Shown piece by piece: positions 8,301 through 16,189 of a stretch of 40,039 nucleotides of DNA. Origin of the DNA: an uncultured Sulfuricurvum sp. GTDB taxonomy: Bacteria > Campylobacterota > Campylobacteria > Campylobacterales > Sulfurimonadaceae. Position numbers and translations under genes: made by a program. Position 1 is the stretch's first letter, and the number at the start of each line of letters is the position of its first letter. The notes beneath the pieces are model-generated. The model was given only the letters and a program-made list of their open reading frames with translations, did not search any database and was not told the origin of the DNA. The stretch lies in assembly GCF_937936435.1 (NCBI RefSeq), contig NZ_CALDDG010000122.1, forward strand, positions 1 through 40,039. Reading direction: 5' to 3'.

Positions 8301-8772
8301 GTTTCAACGGGAACGGGATACGATCCGGATCGTACATTTGTGACTGAGTCGCATACCCTTTCGCACAGTTGCGTCCGCGAGATCCGGCATGAAGCGGATT
8401 CCCCATGTATTTGCGTACGGTAAAGGTTTTTTTATCAATCCATGCCGTCAAACCGCATGATGCTTCACAGTTCGAACATGCCGTCGGAACGATCATAAAA
8501 TCATGTACCAAAATACCGTCAGGGTTTTCTTCGCTTTGTACGCCGTGACGGTTGATACCGCCGCGTTTCCAATCCGTACCGTCAAGCTCTTGGAACCCTT
8601 CCCATTGATCCAACGGAGGGTAAAAAGAGAGCGTATCAGGCGTGTTGGTAAATTTACTGTTGTTTACCGATTCAGCAACCGCATCCGTTGAAAAGACACC
8701 TTTCGCGATCGCGGCGCCGGCGACGGTAATTGCAGTCCCTTTTAAAAATGTTCTTCTACTTTCTAAATACAT
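5380..8772 (-). CDS. Tat-exported molybdopterin oxidoreductase, catalytic subunit (CISM family, substrate unassigned)
   Basis: The 1130-residue catalytic subunit starts with a twin-arginine signal (SRRTFLK, residues 5-11, then a hydrophobic stretch and a probable cut after AVA near 33). The N-terminal [4Fe-4S] site is C99-x2-C102-x3-C106-x29-C136. The probable molybdenum ligand is C232 in 'TNICSANGRT'; it is not followed by His as in formate dehydrogenases. A Cys ligand places it nearer the polysulfide/thiosulfate, tetrathionate and arsenate enzymes than Ser-type DMSO reductases. The C-terminal molybdopterin-dinucleotide domain is recognisable around 'HTRSANSKHLMEI' to 'GDAIRVRI'. It is larger than a typical PsrA (about 750 residues). 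It lies 14 bp after nrfD, with an AGAGGTAGGG ribosome site. Sulfur-compound reduction or oxidation is an inference from lineage and ligand type. Confidence 0.9.
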   Translation of the reverse strand: MYLESRRTFLKGTAITVAGAAIAKGVFSTDAVAESVNNSKFTNTPDTLSFYPPLDQWEGFQELDGTDWKRGGINRHGVQSEENPDGILVHDFMIVPTACSNCEASCGLTAWIDKKTFTVRKYMGNPLHAGSRGRNCAKGYATQSQMYDPDRIPFPLKRAPGSKRGEGKWIRTTWDEAMSTIGKKMGDTIRKGDELSRKSVMYHIGRPNENGFVPKVWETLGLDSYNSHTNICSANGRTPLIQFANDDRTSPDWANAKLIFLNSSHAADAGHYFQQAAGFIADARKKGAKLVVMDPRLSNSAGIADLWLAPWPGTESAIYLYLANRILHENLVNRAFVKRWFNWDTLMKDDEYLNFMVSKGYISQLPTGRDFESYLELLKEMYSPYTLEFAVKETHIPAYKLEKLYDMFIWAEDAISTYVWRATAAGNRGGWMNGKAVFFVTGLRGAVGNVGGTGMYHWHDIAVGGKGGSATVGQGKSGKDVPKVNVWNELTWPPEWPLSTYELSFLLPHLLSDKAWQKKWNDRGLNVPSKLAVYMPRMYNPVWINPDGFRWLEVLKNEEIMELTINLSPVWSETNWYMDYVLPTGLAGERHDQHSEATIPARWTSFRQPVLRVALEKSGWKPKNPARATLEAHIKAGLGEVWEENEFMFDLCVNYIDPDGTLGIKQMWESKRHPGKPVTIAEWYDAAFGDNLPKLYETVMNDERYTKEEFPVYAYMRDHGTWLEEDKIYNVQERELKVEEGKVESYEHKYDAASMSVDANGIVSVMDDSGKPKKIGIQIDGKKVQGYTTPTRKLDVYTQWVAKEWKWPEYAMAIYPRNDKEKAEMVHILSHVNHFYMKEDNSFALNTVFRLPYNIHTRSANSKHLMEISQNHDPIWISTKDAQRLGFKRGDAIRVRIVDTVSGLESGHFVAMAIPTEGVLPGTLACSHHGGRWKLTNAVNIPNGVSDGKVAPGAAPRDLTNKEFLNESPANAGKEGAQTKIDDYSGTTGINSFGVPVAEIQMDGKEGKLKYVEGIKPFESERFAEYNRDSGNIWWDGLSGSWQNAVAAAHPDPVSGMHCWHQKVLLEPAQAGDKIGDIFVNYENNFKIYQAWRDDLTRGLDSNSKLRRPKHIFRPWVKLDAAAYDVNIKG

Positions 8773-8786
8773 AATACCCTACCTCT

Positions 8787-9686
8787 TTAGCTCATGTTTA
8801 ACAATTGCGGAATAACAAGCCATACATGTTTGGCTACCCACAAACCGACCAGCGCCGACACGGCAGCGATCTTTAACAAATAGTACGATTGATTTTTCAA
8901 ACTGAGACAGATCAATGCCATCGGCGCTAAATATGCCATCACCTGACCGATCCAGAACATAACGGTATATTCGCCCCCTTTGACAAATGCCAAAGTAGCC
9001 GCTACTTCTTCAGCTTTCATAGCGCCGAAAATATATTCGGACATATACAAAATAAACGCTGCAAATGCACTCAACCCTAATACGATGCCAAGATCGCGTT
9101 TAACCGGATCGGAAAATTTGTTTCCGCCGAGCAAAATCATCGTTGCCGATCCCGCCAGTAATGCCGCAAGAATCATCTGTGCCGCTTCCGTCGGCATTTG
9201 CCATAATTCGCGAGCCGTCGATTCCGCCATCAAACCTGCGGTATACAGTGTTACCGGAATGGCTAAAAGAGTTGTCCAGCCTAATAGCTTATCGTACAGC
9301 GCAACATCTTTTTTCATATAAATCGCATACGCCATTGCAAAAAGCAATCCGACGAAAGCGGTTGCCATCCATGCGCCGACGGTAATCGCCGATGTCAAAT
9401 GCGGATGAGCAAAGATATGCCAGAAACGGAACATCTGATGCAAATCGATTACGGTAAAGAAAAGGAAAATATGGATGAAAACGATTGAAACCGCTACAAT
9501 CGGAAAACGGATAAATGCCGTTTGCTCGGGATATTTTTTCAACAAGAAAAATCCGAGGAAAATAATCCCTGTCCCCACACTCTTTGCCCACATATTCATA
9601 GTAATAATCCAACCCCATACAATTCCAGGAAGAGCGACATCAAGTGTTACAACCGCATGGGTTGCCGCAAGTGTTTCATGTACCAT
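8787..9686 (-). CDS. NrfD/PsrC-type quinone-interacting membrane subunit
   Basis: A 299-residue integral membrane protein with about eight hydrophobic helices and very few charged loops, as in NrfD/PsrC. It anchors the complex and exchanges electrons and protons with the quinone pool. 'FFTVIDLHQMFRFWHIFAHP' (residues about 76-95) matches the family's 'LDLxxxxRfWh' stretch. Its ATG overlaps the stop of the Fe-S gene by one base (TAATG), and the catalytic gene follows after 14 bp. The gene order Fe-S, membrane, catalytic differs from the classical psrABC order but has the same three parts. There is no haem-ligand pattern of DmsC or NarI type that I can point to. Confidence 0.9.
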   Translation of the reverse strand: MVHETLAATHAVVTLDVALPGIVWGWIITMNMWAKSVGTGIIFLGFFLLKKYPEQTAFIRFPIVAVSIVFIHIFLFFTVIDLHQMFRFWHIFAHPHLTSAITVGAWMATAFVGLLFAMAYAIYMKKDVALYDKLLGWTTLLAIPVTLYTAGLMAESTARELWQMPTEAAQMILAALLAGSATMILLGGNKFSDPVKRDLGIVLGLSAFAAFILYMSEYIFGAMKAEEVAATLAFVKGGEYTVMFWIGQVMAYLAPMALICLSLKNQSYYLLKIAAVSALVGLWVAKHVWLVIPQLLNMS

Positions 9687-10324
9687 TAGTGGTGCCCTCC
9701 TACAGGAAGATGGGTAAGTTTATTAAAGAGGTTATGCCCTTCGACACGCTCAGATGCCAACGGATTAAGCTGAACGTTGCCACCGCCGACATAATAATGG
9801 TGAGGATCGGTCCCTTTTTCCGGTTTGCGCACCTGTACATCGCCTTGATGCGACTGAATATATTTACTGATATTGGAAGTCGGATCATCCAAATCACCGA
9901 AAATATTGGCTTCAACCGGACAGGCTACAACACACGAAGGCATCATGGCACTGGCGATACGGTGGGCACAATATGTACATTTATCCGCCGTCTGCGTTTG
10001 GGGATCGATATAGATAGCACCGTAAGGACATGCCATTACACAACCTGCACAACCGATACAACGCTCTTTGTCGATATTGACAATCCCATTTTCCAAATAA
10101 TGAAGCGCGCTAACCGGACAAATACGTTCGCACGGTGCGTTGGCACAATGGTTACAACGCAGCGGCGTGAATGTCCGCTTGGTCTCAGGAAACGTTCCCA
10201 CATCTATATATTTGACACGAAGACGCCATGTACTAAGAGGAACTTCGTTTTCCACTTTACAGGCGATCTCACAGCCCTTGCACCCCATACATAGGTGAAG
10301 GTCTACCAAGAAACCTAATTGCAT
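9686..10324 (-). CDS. PsrB/DmsB-like four-cluster iron-sulfur subunit
   Basis: The electron-transfer subunit between membrane quinol and the molybdenum site. The 212-residue protein carries four regular [4Fe-4S] motifs: C12-C15-C18-C22, C57-C60-C65-C69, C89-C92-C95-C99 and C116-C119-C131-C135. The first begins 'HLCMGCKGCEIACK', the usual DmsB-type opening. There is no signal peptide, so export would be by hitch-hiking on the Tat signal of the catalytic subunit. A strong AAGGAG ribosome site stands five bases before the ATG. It is the first gene of the structural operon; the 249 bp upstream hold a palindrome and candidate promoters. Confidence 0.93.
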   Translation of the reverse strand: MQLGFLVDLHLCMGCKGCEIACKVENEVPLSTWRLRVKYIDVGTFPETKRTFTPLRCNHCANAPCERICPVSALHYLENGIVNIDKERCIGCAGCVMACPYGAIYIDPQTQTADKCTYCAHRIASAMMPSCVVACPVEANIFGDLDDPTSNISKYIQSHQGDVQVRKPEKGTDPHHYYVGGGNVQLNPLASERVEGHNLFNKLTHLPVGGHH

Positions 10325-10360
10325 TTATTCTCCTTATTCCTGCTTCACACTACAGAATTT

Positions 10361-10382
10361 TTCATGTCATAAGTAACATGAA
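10361..10382. promoter_or_regulatory. Palindromic candidate operator upstream of the molybdoenzyme operon
   Basis: TTCATGT, 8 spacer bases, then ACATGAA: a perfect 7-bp inverted repeat centred about 48 bp before the Fe-S subunit start. Its size and symmetry fit a dimeric regulator such as a CRP/FNR-family protein. It does not match the E. coli CRP or FNR consensus, and the binding factor is unknown. The rest of 10325-10573 is AT-rich with no gene; the plus-strand half toward hisD holds a second hairpin. Confidence 0.45.
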
Positions 10383-10521
10383 TAACTATTATTCGATACC
10401 GTGATTACAAGCATTTGACGGCATTTCTGCTGGGTTCATGGTAGCCAAAATAGCTTTAACTGAAACTAAAAGACAACCCTGTTTTGCTATAAGTTTTTGA
10501 TATTTGTAACCGAATGGAGAC

Positions 10522-10540
10522 TTTCCCCGAAAAGGGGAAA
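10522..10540 (-). terminator. Hairpin downstream of hisD
   Basis: TTTCCCC and GGGGAAA pair around a 5-base loop, 34 bases after the hisD stop. On the minus strand no U run follows the stem; the T-rich side lies on the plus strand. It is a weak or processing-type end, and read-through into the molybdoenzyme operon is possible. Confidence 0.45.
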
Positions 10541-10573
10541 TTTTATTGAACAAGATATAAAGTTTTATTGATT

Positions 10574-11866
10574 TTAGTTATCTAAGCGGCATCGGACGGA
10601 AGCTTCGTGAGCACCCAATCCTTCTGTGTTGGCGATAAGGGCACATGCTTCGCCGATCTCATTAATCGCCTGACGGGAAAAAGAGATAATAGAAGATTTT
10701 TTCATAAAATTCTCGACTCCCAAAGGAGAATAGAATTTTGCAGTCCCTCCCGTCGGAAGGGTATGATTCGGTCCTGCTACATAGTCACCGATCGCTTCAG
10801 GGGTATAGTGCCCGAGAAAAATCGCTCCGGCATGTTTGATCGAAGGGAGCAATGCAAACGGATTATCCGTCGCAACTTCCAAGTGCTCCGGTGCGATCTC
10901 ATTCATAAGACGTACCGCTTCTTCCATTGATTCCGTCACGATGATCGCAGCCCGTTCTTCGATCGATTTGCGAGCGATCGCTTCGCGGGGAAGTTTCTTG
11001 AGCCACACCTCGATTTCGACAGCACAGGCATCGGCAAACTCTCGTGAGGGCGTGATTAAAATAGAGCTTGCCATCTCATCATGCTCCGCTTGTGAGAGGA
11101 GATCGATAGCAATATGGCTAGGATTGGCCGAATCGTCTGCCAATACCCCGATTTCGCTCGGTCCGGCGATCATATCGATATTCACTTCTCCAAACACCAT
11201 TTTTTTCGCCGTCGCTACGAAAATATTACCCGGTCCCGTAATCACATCGACTTTCGGAATCGTATGAGTACCGTAGGCCATAGCCGCAATTGCGCTGGCA
11301 CCTCCGACTTTAAATACTTCACTCACCCCGCACAAATGACACGCCGCCAACAACAACTCGTTCGGTTCGTTATCCGGTGTCGGTGTAGTGACGACGATAT
11401 GTTCGACTCCCGCAACCTGCGCAGGTATGACATTCATCAACAGGGAACTCGGATAAGCGGCTTTTCCTCCGGGAATATAGAGGCCGGCACGATCGACCGG
11501 AGTTACTTTTTGCCCTAAAATCGTCCCGTTAGCTTCGGTATCGAACCAACTTTTCGGAAGTTGTTTTTCATGGTAAGAGCGAATACGCTCATATGCCAAA
11601 TGAAGAGCACTTTTTAGCGTCGGCTCCAGAGCGTCATACGCCCGTTTCATCTCCAAGGGATCAATACGCAGTTCTCCCCCCGAATCCGGAGTCCATCGGT
11701 CGAATTTGCCGATATGACGGATCAAAGCGTCATCGCCGTCGGATCGAATCTCATCGATTAGCCCTTTGACGATTGAAGAGACATGTTCCATGTCCATCTT
11801 ACCCCGCCCCAGCAATTCCGCGAATACCGCTTCAAAATTTGCATCATCGGTTTTAATCAGAGTCAT
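10574..11866 (-). CDS. hisD: Histidinol dehydrogenase
   Basis: Catalyses the last two oxidation steps of histidine synthesis (histidinol to histidine, NAD-dependent, zinc-containing). The 430-residue length is standard. Recognisable segments are 'DRAGLYIPGGKAAYPSS', 'TGPGNIFVATAKK', 'AGPSEIGVLAD', the catalytic Glu-His pair in 'APEHLEV', and 'GPNHTLPTGGTAKF' near the C-terminus. The ribosome site AAGGAT precedes the ATG. It lies 11 bp after the thioredoxin-like gene and is the third gene of an aroK-thioredoxin-hisD unit, away from other his genes. Confidence 0.97.
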   Translation of the reverse strand: MTLIKTDDANFEAVFAELLGRGKMDMEHVSSIVKGLIDEIRSDGDDALIRHIGKFDRWTPDSGGELRIDPLEMKRAYDALEPTLKSALHLAYERIRSYHEKQLPKSWFDTEANGTILGQKVTPVDRAGLYIPGGKAAYPSSLLMNVIPAQVAGVEHIVVTTPTPDNEPNELLLAACHLCGVSEVFKVGGASAIAAMAYGTHTIPKVDVITGPGNIFVATAKKMVFGEVNIDMIAGPSEIGVLADDSANPSHIAIDLLSQAEHDEMASSILITPSREFADACAVEIEVWLKKLPREAIARKSIEERAAIIVTESMEEAVRLMNEIAPEHLEVATDNPFALLPSIKHAGAIFLGHYTPEAIGDYVAGPNHTLPTGGTAKFYSPLGVENFMKKSSIISFSRQAINEIGEACALIANTEGLGAHEASVRCRLDN

Positions 11867-11877
11867 AGCTATCCTTT

Positions 11878-12297
11878 TTACTTTTTCACAGCGCTTTTAG
11901 CATATTCTTGTTTGACGATGTCTAAAGCTTTAATGAAGTCGCTGCTCTCGACCGCACCCATGATCGGCTCAAACATCGGTTCGCCGTTCGGTTTTAAAAA
12001 CCATGTCCCGGGTGTACCCGGTACAAATAACTGTCGCGGAAACAAGGGGTTTTCATCGATATACGCTACCGCGCTGACGAAATCTTTATTGAGTTTTTCA
12101 ACAACTTGGGGATTTTTCAACGTTGTCCCTTCAAACTGAACACAAAAATGGCAATTATGATTCGATACAATAAACATGATCGGCTTATTTTGTACTTTCG
12201 CTTTTGCTACGGCGCTGTTGTAATCTTTTTCCCACTTGATTCCGGCACCGAATACCAAAGCGCCTGAAAAGAGAAGAGCTAGCACTATTTTTTTCAT
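11878..12297 (-). CDS. Exported thioredoxin-fold protein
   Basis: A 139-residue protein with a signal peptide (MKKIVLALLFSGALVFGA) and a thioredoxin-like domain with a CHFC redox motif at C49-C52 and a 'VPGTPGTWF' cis-Pro loop near residues 93-101. It belongs with the thioredoxin_7/SoxW-like group of periplasmic proteins and probably reduces disulfides or handles thiols in the periplasm; the partner is unknown. The ATG overlaps the aroK stop by one base (TAATG) and hisD follows after 11 bp. The metabolic neighbours do not explain its role. Confidence 0.85.
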   Translation of the reverse strand: MKKIVLALLFSGALVFGAGIKWEKDYNSAVAKAKVQNKPIMFIVSNHNCHFCVQFEGTTLKNPQVVEKLNKDFVSAVAYIDENPLFPRQLFVPGTPGTWFLKPNGEPMFEPIMGAVESSDFIKALDIVKQEYAKSAVKK

Positions 12298-12803
12298 TAT
12301 TTGACCTTTTTTAGAATCTCTTTTGCAATATCGGAAATCGTTTTATCTTGAACGTCGATAATAATATCTGCCACTTTTTTGTACGATACGGCACGTTCTT
12401 CATAGAGTTTTTGCGCTCTCTCGACATCTTGAAACAAAGGGCGTTTGCGTAATTTTTTTTCGGCGTCCGGATGTTCGAGAATCCGTCGATAAATCACTTC
12501 AAACGGAGCGGATAAAAATACAACCGTCCCTATTTTCGAAAGATTAGGGACTTTGAAAAATCCTCCGCCTGTCGAAATCAGCGTCCCTTTTACCTCTTTT
12601 TGAAGCCATAAAGCTACTTTGCGCTCTAACGCCCGAAAATACTCTTCACCCTCTTCGGCAAATATTTTCTTGATACGCCGATTTTCCATACTTTCGATAA
12701 TATCATCCGTATCAAGGGCGATCATGTCGCTTTGTTTGACGATTTCACGGGCAACCGAACCCTTCCCGACACCCATAAAACCGATCAGTACAATATTTTT
12801 CAT
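12297..12803 (-). CDS. aroK: Shikimate kinase
   Basis: Phosphorylates shikimate in the chorismate pathway. The 168-residue product has the P-loop GFMGVGKGS (8-16), in which Gly-Ser replaces the more common Ser-Thr/Ser-Ser ending. The substrate-binding DTDDIIE follows, then the FAEEGEEYFRALE segment, STGGGFF and the lid region with 'KRPLF'. It heads a three-gene unit with the thioredoxin-like gene and hisD. It is divergent from the cupin gene, from which 63 bp separate it. Confidence 0.95.
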   Translation of the reverse strand: MKNIVLIGFMGVGKGSVAREIVKQSDMIALDTDDIIESMENRRIKKIFAEEGEEYFRALERKVALWLQKEVKGTLISTGGGFFKVPNLSKIGTVVFLSAPFEVIYRRILEHPDAEKKLRKRPLFQDVERAQKLYEERAVSYKKVADIIIDVQDKTISDIAKEILKKVK

Positions 12804-12822
12804 TTATAACACACTTTAATCA

Positions 12823-12828
12823 TATAAT
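12823..12828 (+). promoter_or_regulatory. Predicted -10 box for the cupin gene
   Basis: A TATAAT hexamer lies 38 bases before the GTG start, in the divergent gap with aroK. No clear -35 is visible. Confidence 0.5.
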
Positions 12829-12866
12829 GGTGCAATCATATCATGCATTAACTTAGGAGTGTCCCT

Positions 12867-13163
12867 GTGAATATCTATCAAATCAGCAATCCCAAAGAAG
12901 GTGAAGAGAGCTTTTTTACCCTTTATCAAACATCTACGATCAAGATTGAAGCAATTCGTTCCAAACTCTCTGCTCCCGGGGAAATGTATGACCAGAAAGA
13001 AGATGAATGGGTAGTATTGGTCCGGGGAAATGCTCTTTTGGAAGTAGAAGGAGAAGAGATACCGCTAAGCGCCGGCGATTCTCTTCATCTCAAACAACAC
13101 GTACGCCACCGTGTTTTAGCCACAAGTGACGATGCCCTTTGGTTGGCAGTGTTTAGCTCTTGA
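12867..13163 (+). CDS. Small cupin-domain protein
   Basis: A 98-residue single-cupin protein. The GTG start is chosen because AGGAG lies 8 bases upstream. The cupin motifs are visible as 'EDEWVVLVRGNALLEVEGEEIPLSAGDSL' (residues about 45-72) and 'LKQHVRHRV' (about 74-82), with Glu and His positions that could bind a metal. No substrate can be named; small cupins of this shape are common beside metabolic genes. It stands alone between the aroK unit and a convergent chemoreceptor gene, with which its 3' end overlaps by 11 bp. Confidence 0.85.
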   Translation: MNIYQISNPKEGEESFFTLYQTSTIKIEAIRSKLSAPGEMYDQKEDEWVVLVRGNALLEVEGEEIPLSAGDSLHLKQHVRHRVLATSDDALWLAVFSS

Positions 13164-14739
13164 ACTCATTGATCCGAGCTGAAAGCGATTGGGCTACGTC
13201 CAAAAGCTGTTTGGAGTCGTGCTCTATCCGCTCGACACTTTTTTTGTTTCCTTCCGAAACGTCATTGATTTGAGAAATTTTCTCAATGATCCATTCGATA
13301 TGTCCTACCACTTCTACCGAGTCATTATACGAACGCTGTGCTACGGCAACGGAGCGCTCCATTTCTGAAGAGGTAGCCGATATTTTATCTTCTACTTCAT
13401 TGGATATCACAGTCAATTCATTCATATTATTGGCATTTTCACCCATTTTGTCGCTGACGTCATTAACGGCTTGTACGATGGTTCCGACACTGATTTCGAT
13501 CTCCGTCAAGCTTTTTTGCGTCCGTTCCGCCAATTTTCGCACCTCATCGGCAACTACGGCGAATCCTCGTCCGTGTTCGCCGGCACGCGCCGCTTCGATT
13601 GCCGCGTTTAATGCTAAGAGATTCGTCTGATCGGCAATGTCTTTAATGACGCCCAACACGTTTTTGACCTGCTCCGCATCGTTGCGCAGTGAAATGAGCT
13701 GCGACGACATCTCGTGTTCCGTTTCGATATATCCTTCTACTTCGCTGACTAAACGGTACAGGGCATCTTTGGCCGTGACCAGTTCCCCGTTCGCATTAGC
13801 GACATTGCGCTGTGTCTGTTCGGAAATAGAGATTGCCCCGGATAGAATCTCTTTGATCGAGTGGCTTTTCTGTGTTGTCGACTCTACAATTTGGCGTTCT
13901 TGTTCAACACCGCTTGAAATCGCTTTTGTCGCATCGGTAATCGTTGTTGCGATAACCGCATTTTGTTTTCCGAGATCTTTGACCTGATTGACGGTCTCCT
14001 GTACCATCTCGACAAAACGGTTTACCGCAACTGCAGCCTCGGCGAATTCGTCTTTTTTAGTCACATCCAACCGTTTAGTCAAATCTTTATCGCCGCTTAC
14101 CAAATCGCCGATACGGTTACGCAGCCCTTCTAACGGGGTCAAAACCTCTTTTCCAAAGAAAAGATTGAGAACAAAAACAAATAAGACGACGCCGATACTC
14201 AAAGAGATCAGCAATATTGTTTCGGTTTTTCCGATCTCCGTATCGTTTGTTTCCAGAGAGATTACCAAATCCATAACCCCTAATACATGCCCAACCTGTA
14301 TATTCGTATGACATGCCATACATTTTTCTTCTGCGATCAGCGGCTGTAAAAGACGGATAGTATGCCCTCCGTCATGACTCTCGATGATTTGAGGTTTTTT
14401 GGTTTTGAATACCTCTTTAATCAATACTTCATCGGTAAATTTTGCGTCCGGGGCAAGCAAATCGATAACTGCCTGCGATTTTTCGACTTTCAGGGCAGAA
14501 ATTCCCTCAATTTTCTGCGCTTTTTCAATCGTTTCGGCAACAACGGCAGGATCACCCGCCAACATACTCCCCGTCAAAGTTTGAAATATCGATTCGCTCA
14601 GCATATTGAGTGAACGTTTAGCCGTTTCGTTGGAAAACGTATTGAATGTAGCCGTCAAATACCAATAGACAGCAGCAAGTCCTGTAATGCCGAAAATTAA
14701 GATGGTAACAATAACTTTTGATTTTACGGTATTAAACAT
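13153..14739 (-). CDS. Methyl-accepting chemotaxis protein with periplasmic CxxCH haem motif
   Basis: A 528-residue chemoreceptor from the ATG at 14739; an upstream start 54 bases further would place the TATAAT box inside the gene. Membrane helices lie near 8-28 and 173-194. Between them is a periplasmic domain with C140-M-A-C143-H144, a covalent haem c attachment motif, as in Tll0287-like (DUF3365) sensor domains. A HAMP segment follows (about 195-247), then the conserved signalling tip ('DQTNLLALNAAIEAARAGEHGRG' region). A redox or gas/electron-acceptor taxis role is inferred from the haem motif. No methyl-receptor C-terminal pentapeptide is evident. Its end overlaps the convergent cupin gene. 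Confidence 0.93.
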   Translation of the reverse strand: MFNTVKSKVIVTILIFGITGLAAVYWYLTATFNTFSNETAKRSLNMLSESIFQTLTGSMLAGDPAVVAETIEKAQKIEGISALKVEKSQAVIDLLAPDAKFTDEVLIKEVFKTKKPQIIESHDGGHTIRLLQPLIAEEKCMACHTNIQVGHVLGVMDLVISLETNDTEIGKTETILLISLSIGVVLFVFVLNLFFGKEVLTPLEGLRNRIGDLVSGDKDLTKRLDVTKKDEFAEAAVAVNRFVEMVQETVNQVKDLGKQNAVIATTITDATKAISSGVEQERQIVESTTQKSHSIKEILSGAISISEQTQRNVANANGELVTAKDALYRLVSEVEGYIETEHEMSSQLISLRNDAEQVKNVLGVIKDIADQTNLLALNAAIEAARAGEHGRGFAVVADEVRKLAERTQKSLTEIEISVGTIVQAVNDVSDKMGENANNMNELTVISNEVEDKISATSSEMERSVAVAQRSYNDSVEVVGHIEWIIEKISQINDVSEGNKKSVERIEHDSKQLLDVAQSLSARINEFKS

Positions 14740-14751
14740 TACGACAACCCC

Positions 14752-14757
14752 ATTATA
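14752..14757 (-). promoter_or_regulatory. Predicted -10 box for the chemoreceptor gene
   Basis: The minus strand reads TATAAT 12 bases before the chosen ATG, after the stop of the M23 peptidase gene. It implies a leader of only about 6 bases and supports the internal start. Confidence 0.5.
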
Positions 14758-14770
14758 AATAAAACTACTC

Positions 14771-16144
14771 TTATTGTACCGTATAACGGTCACCTTTGTG
14801 CGGTAAAGTCACGATTCCCTGCAGGGTTTGCAGCTTTATCGGCAGATTCATCGGGCGACGCATAGAGATCGGGTCCACTTTGCTGACACTGAAATGGAGA
14901 TGCGGACCGCTGCTGTATCCCGTATTTCCCGAGTATCCGAGTAAATCGCCCCGCATCACTTTTTGACCGATCGCGACCGCTACCCCCCCCTGTTTCAGAT
15001 GGTAATAGTTCCCCATCGTACCGTCACTGTGCTCGATAATAACGTAATTGGCATATTGGCGATACTCGGCACTTGTTCCGCCCAGATTGTTACGGCTTTC
15101 CGCTCCAACGACCGTCCCTGCTCTCGCAGCATACACAGGGGTTCCCACAGGAACCGGAAAATCGACGGCATAAGCAGAAAGTCCTTTGTGCGATGTTTCA
15201 CCGTTATATCCCTGAGATACGAAGACATCGGAGCCTTTTGCAAACGGAAGTTTATAGAGATAATCATCCTGATGCACGGCAAAAGCCGATCCTCTCACCC
15301 ATCCGTATGAGGATCGGTAATTAATCCCGTTCATGGATGAAATCCGCGAAAGTTCCAATACTTTTTTCTTGGTTTTTCCGGGGATTTCGACAAACAGAGG
15401 AAGTTTTTCCGATGCCTTAAGATTATTCAGTATCTCAAAATCGATGCTCATCGTCACGGTATATGGATTAACGTTTTCCGCTTCGAAAACGAATCCTCCC
15501 TCTGCCGTCGGTTCCGCACTTACCATCACACTGTTTCGCGAACCGATTTGCGCCGTTTTTTTGATCGCAGAGACTTCGGAGCGTTTTAAAATTCGTAGAT
15601 GTTCTTCATACGCCTGTTCCTGATCGATAGCGGTTTGGATACTTTTTTCTTCGAGTTCCTGTTCATCGCATAAAGCTTCGACACTTTTGAGCGAATGATT
15701 CGGGTAGTTTTTTTGGTAAAACGCAATAACTGCCGAACGGATCCGAGGATGATGCAGAGGTTCCAACGAGACGGAAACCAAATCTTCAAAACTTGTTTTA
15801 TCCGATTGTGCCATCGCCGTGTCCAGTGTTTTTCGGTACAACTGATCAATAGACTCTTTAGTATGAGAAAGTTCTCTTAAATCCTTTAGATAGCTCTTTA
15901 ATACCTGTTTATCTATCTCTTTGGCACCGGAGAGTTCCTGACCGATTACCAGCGTCGTTTCCACTCCGCTCAAAAAGTTTCTCAACAATTGCTGATTGGG
16001 TTTCATAATCGGCTTGCGGCTTAACTGTTCGATAGAAGCTGCACTCTCTTGCAACGGAGTCACTAAAGTTTCAAAAACGAGAGGAGACGATGCCCCTTTC
16101 ACTAATCCGAAAATGATCAAGAGTAAAGCGATGATTCGACCCAA
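14771..16144 (-). CDS. Exported M23-family metallopeptidase (LytM-type)
   Basis: A 457-residue protein with an N-terminal signal peptide (RIIALLLIIFGLVKGASS), a largely helical middle part (about 30-200) and a C-terminal M23 domain. The zinc-binding pattern is visible as His in 'SHKGLSAYAVDF' with the Asp nine positions on, and the HLH of 'GPHLHFSV'. It probably cuts peptidoglycan cross-links in the periplasm, in cell shape or division. The start is TTG, selected because AAGGGG stands 7 bases before it. It is divergent from fba. Relatives in Helicobacter and Campylobacter include cell-shape endopeptidases, but orthology is not established here. Confidence 0.9.
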   Translation of the reverse strand: MGRIIALLLIIFGLVKGASSPLVFETLVTPLQESAASIEQLSRKPIMKPNQQLLRNFLSGVETTLVIGQELSGAKEIDKQVLKSYLKDLRELSHTKESIDQLYRKTLDTAMAQSDKTSFEDLVSVSLEPLHHPRIRSAVIAFYQKNYPNHSLKSVEALCDEQELEEKSIQTAIDQEQAYEEHLRILKRSEVSAIKKTAQIGSRNSVMVSAEPTAEGGFVFEAENVNPYTVTMSIDFEILNNLKASEKLPLFVEIPGKTKKKVLELSRISSMNGINYRSSYGWVRGSAFAVHQDDYLYKLPFAKGSDVFVSQGYNGETSHKGLSAYAVDFPVPVGTPVYAARAGTVVGAESRNNLGGTSAEYRQYANYVIIEHSDGTMGNYYHLKQGGVAVAIGQKVMRGDLLGYSGNTGYSSGPHLHFSVSKVDPISMRRPMNLPIKLQTLQGIVTLPHKGDRYTVQ

Positions 16145-16189
16145 CTCGTTACCCCTTTTTATTTAATTCTAACATTATTGCTCTAAGGA

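Noticed and set aside
5380..8772. Formate dehydrogenase as the identity of the large molybdoenzyme
   Set aside because: The presumed ligand Cys is not followed by His as in formate dehydrogenases, and there is no UGA/selenocysteine signal; the substrate is left open.
10325..10573. A sigma-54 promoter before the molybdoenzyme operon
   Set aside because: TTGGC is present, but no GC doublet occurs at the required 10-base spacing from GG.
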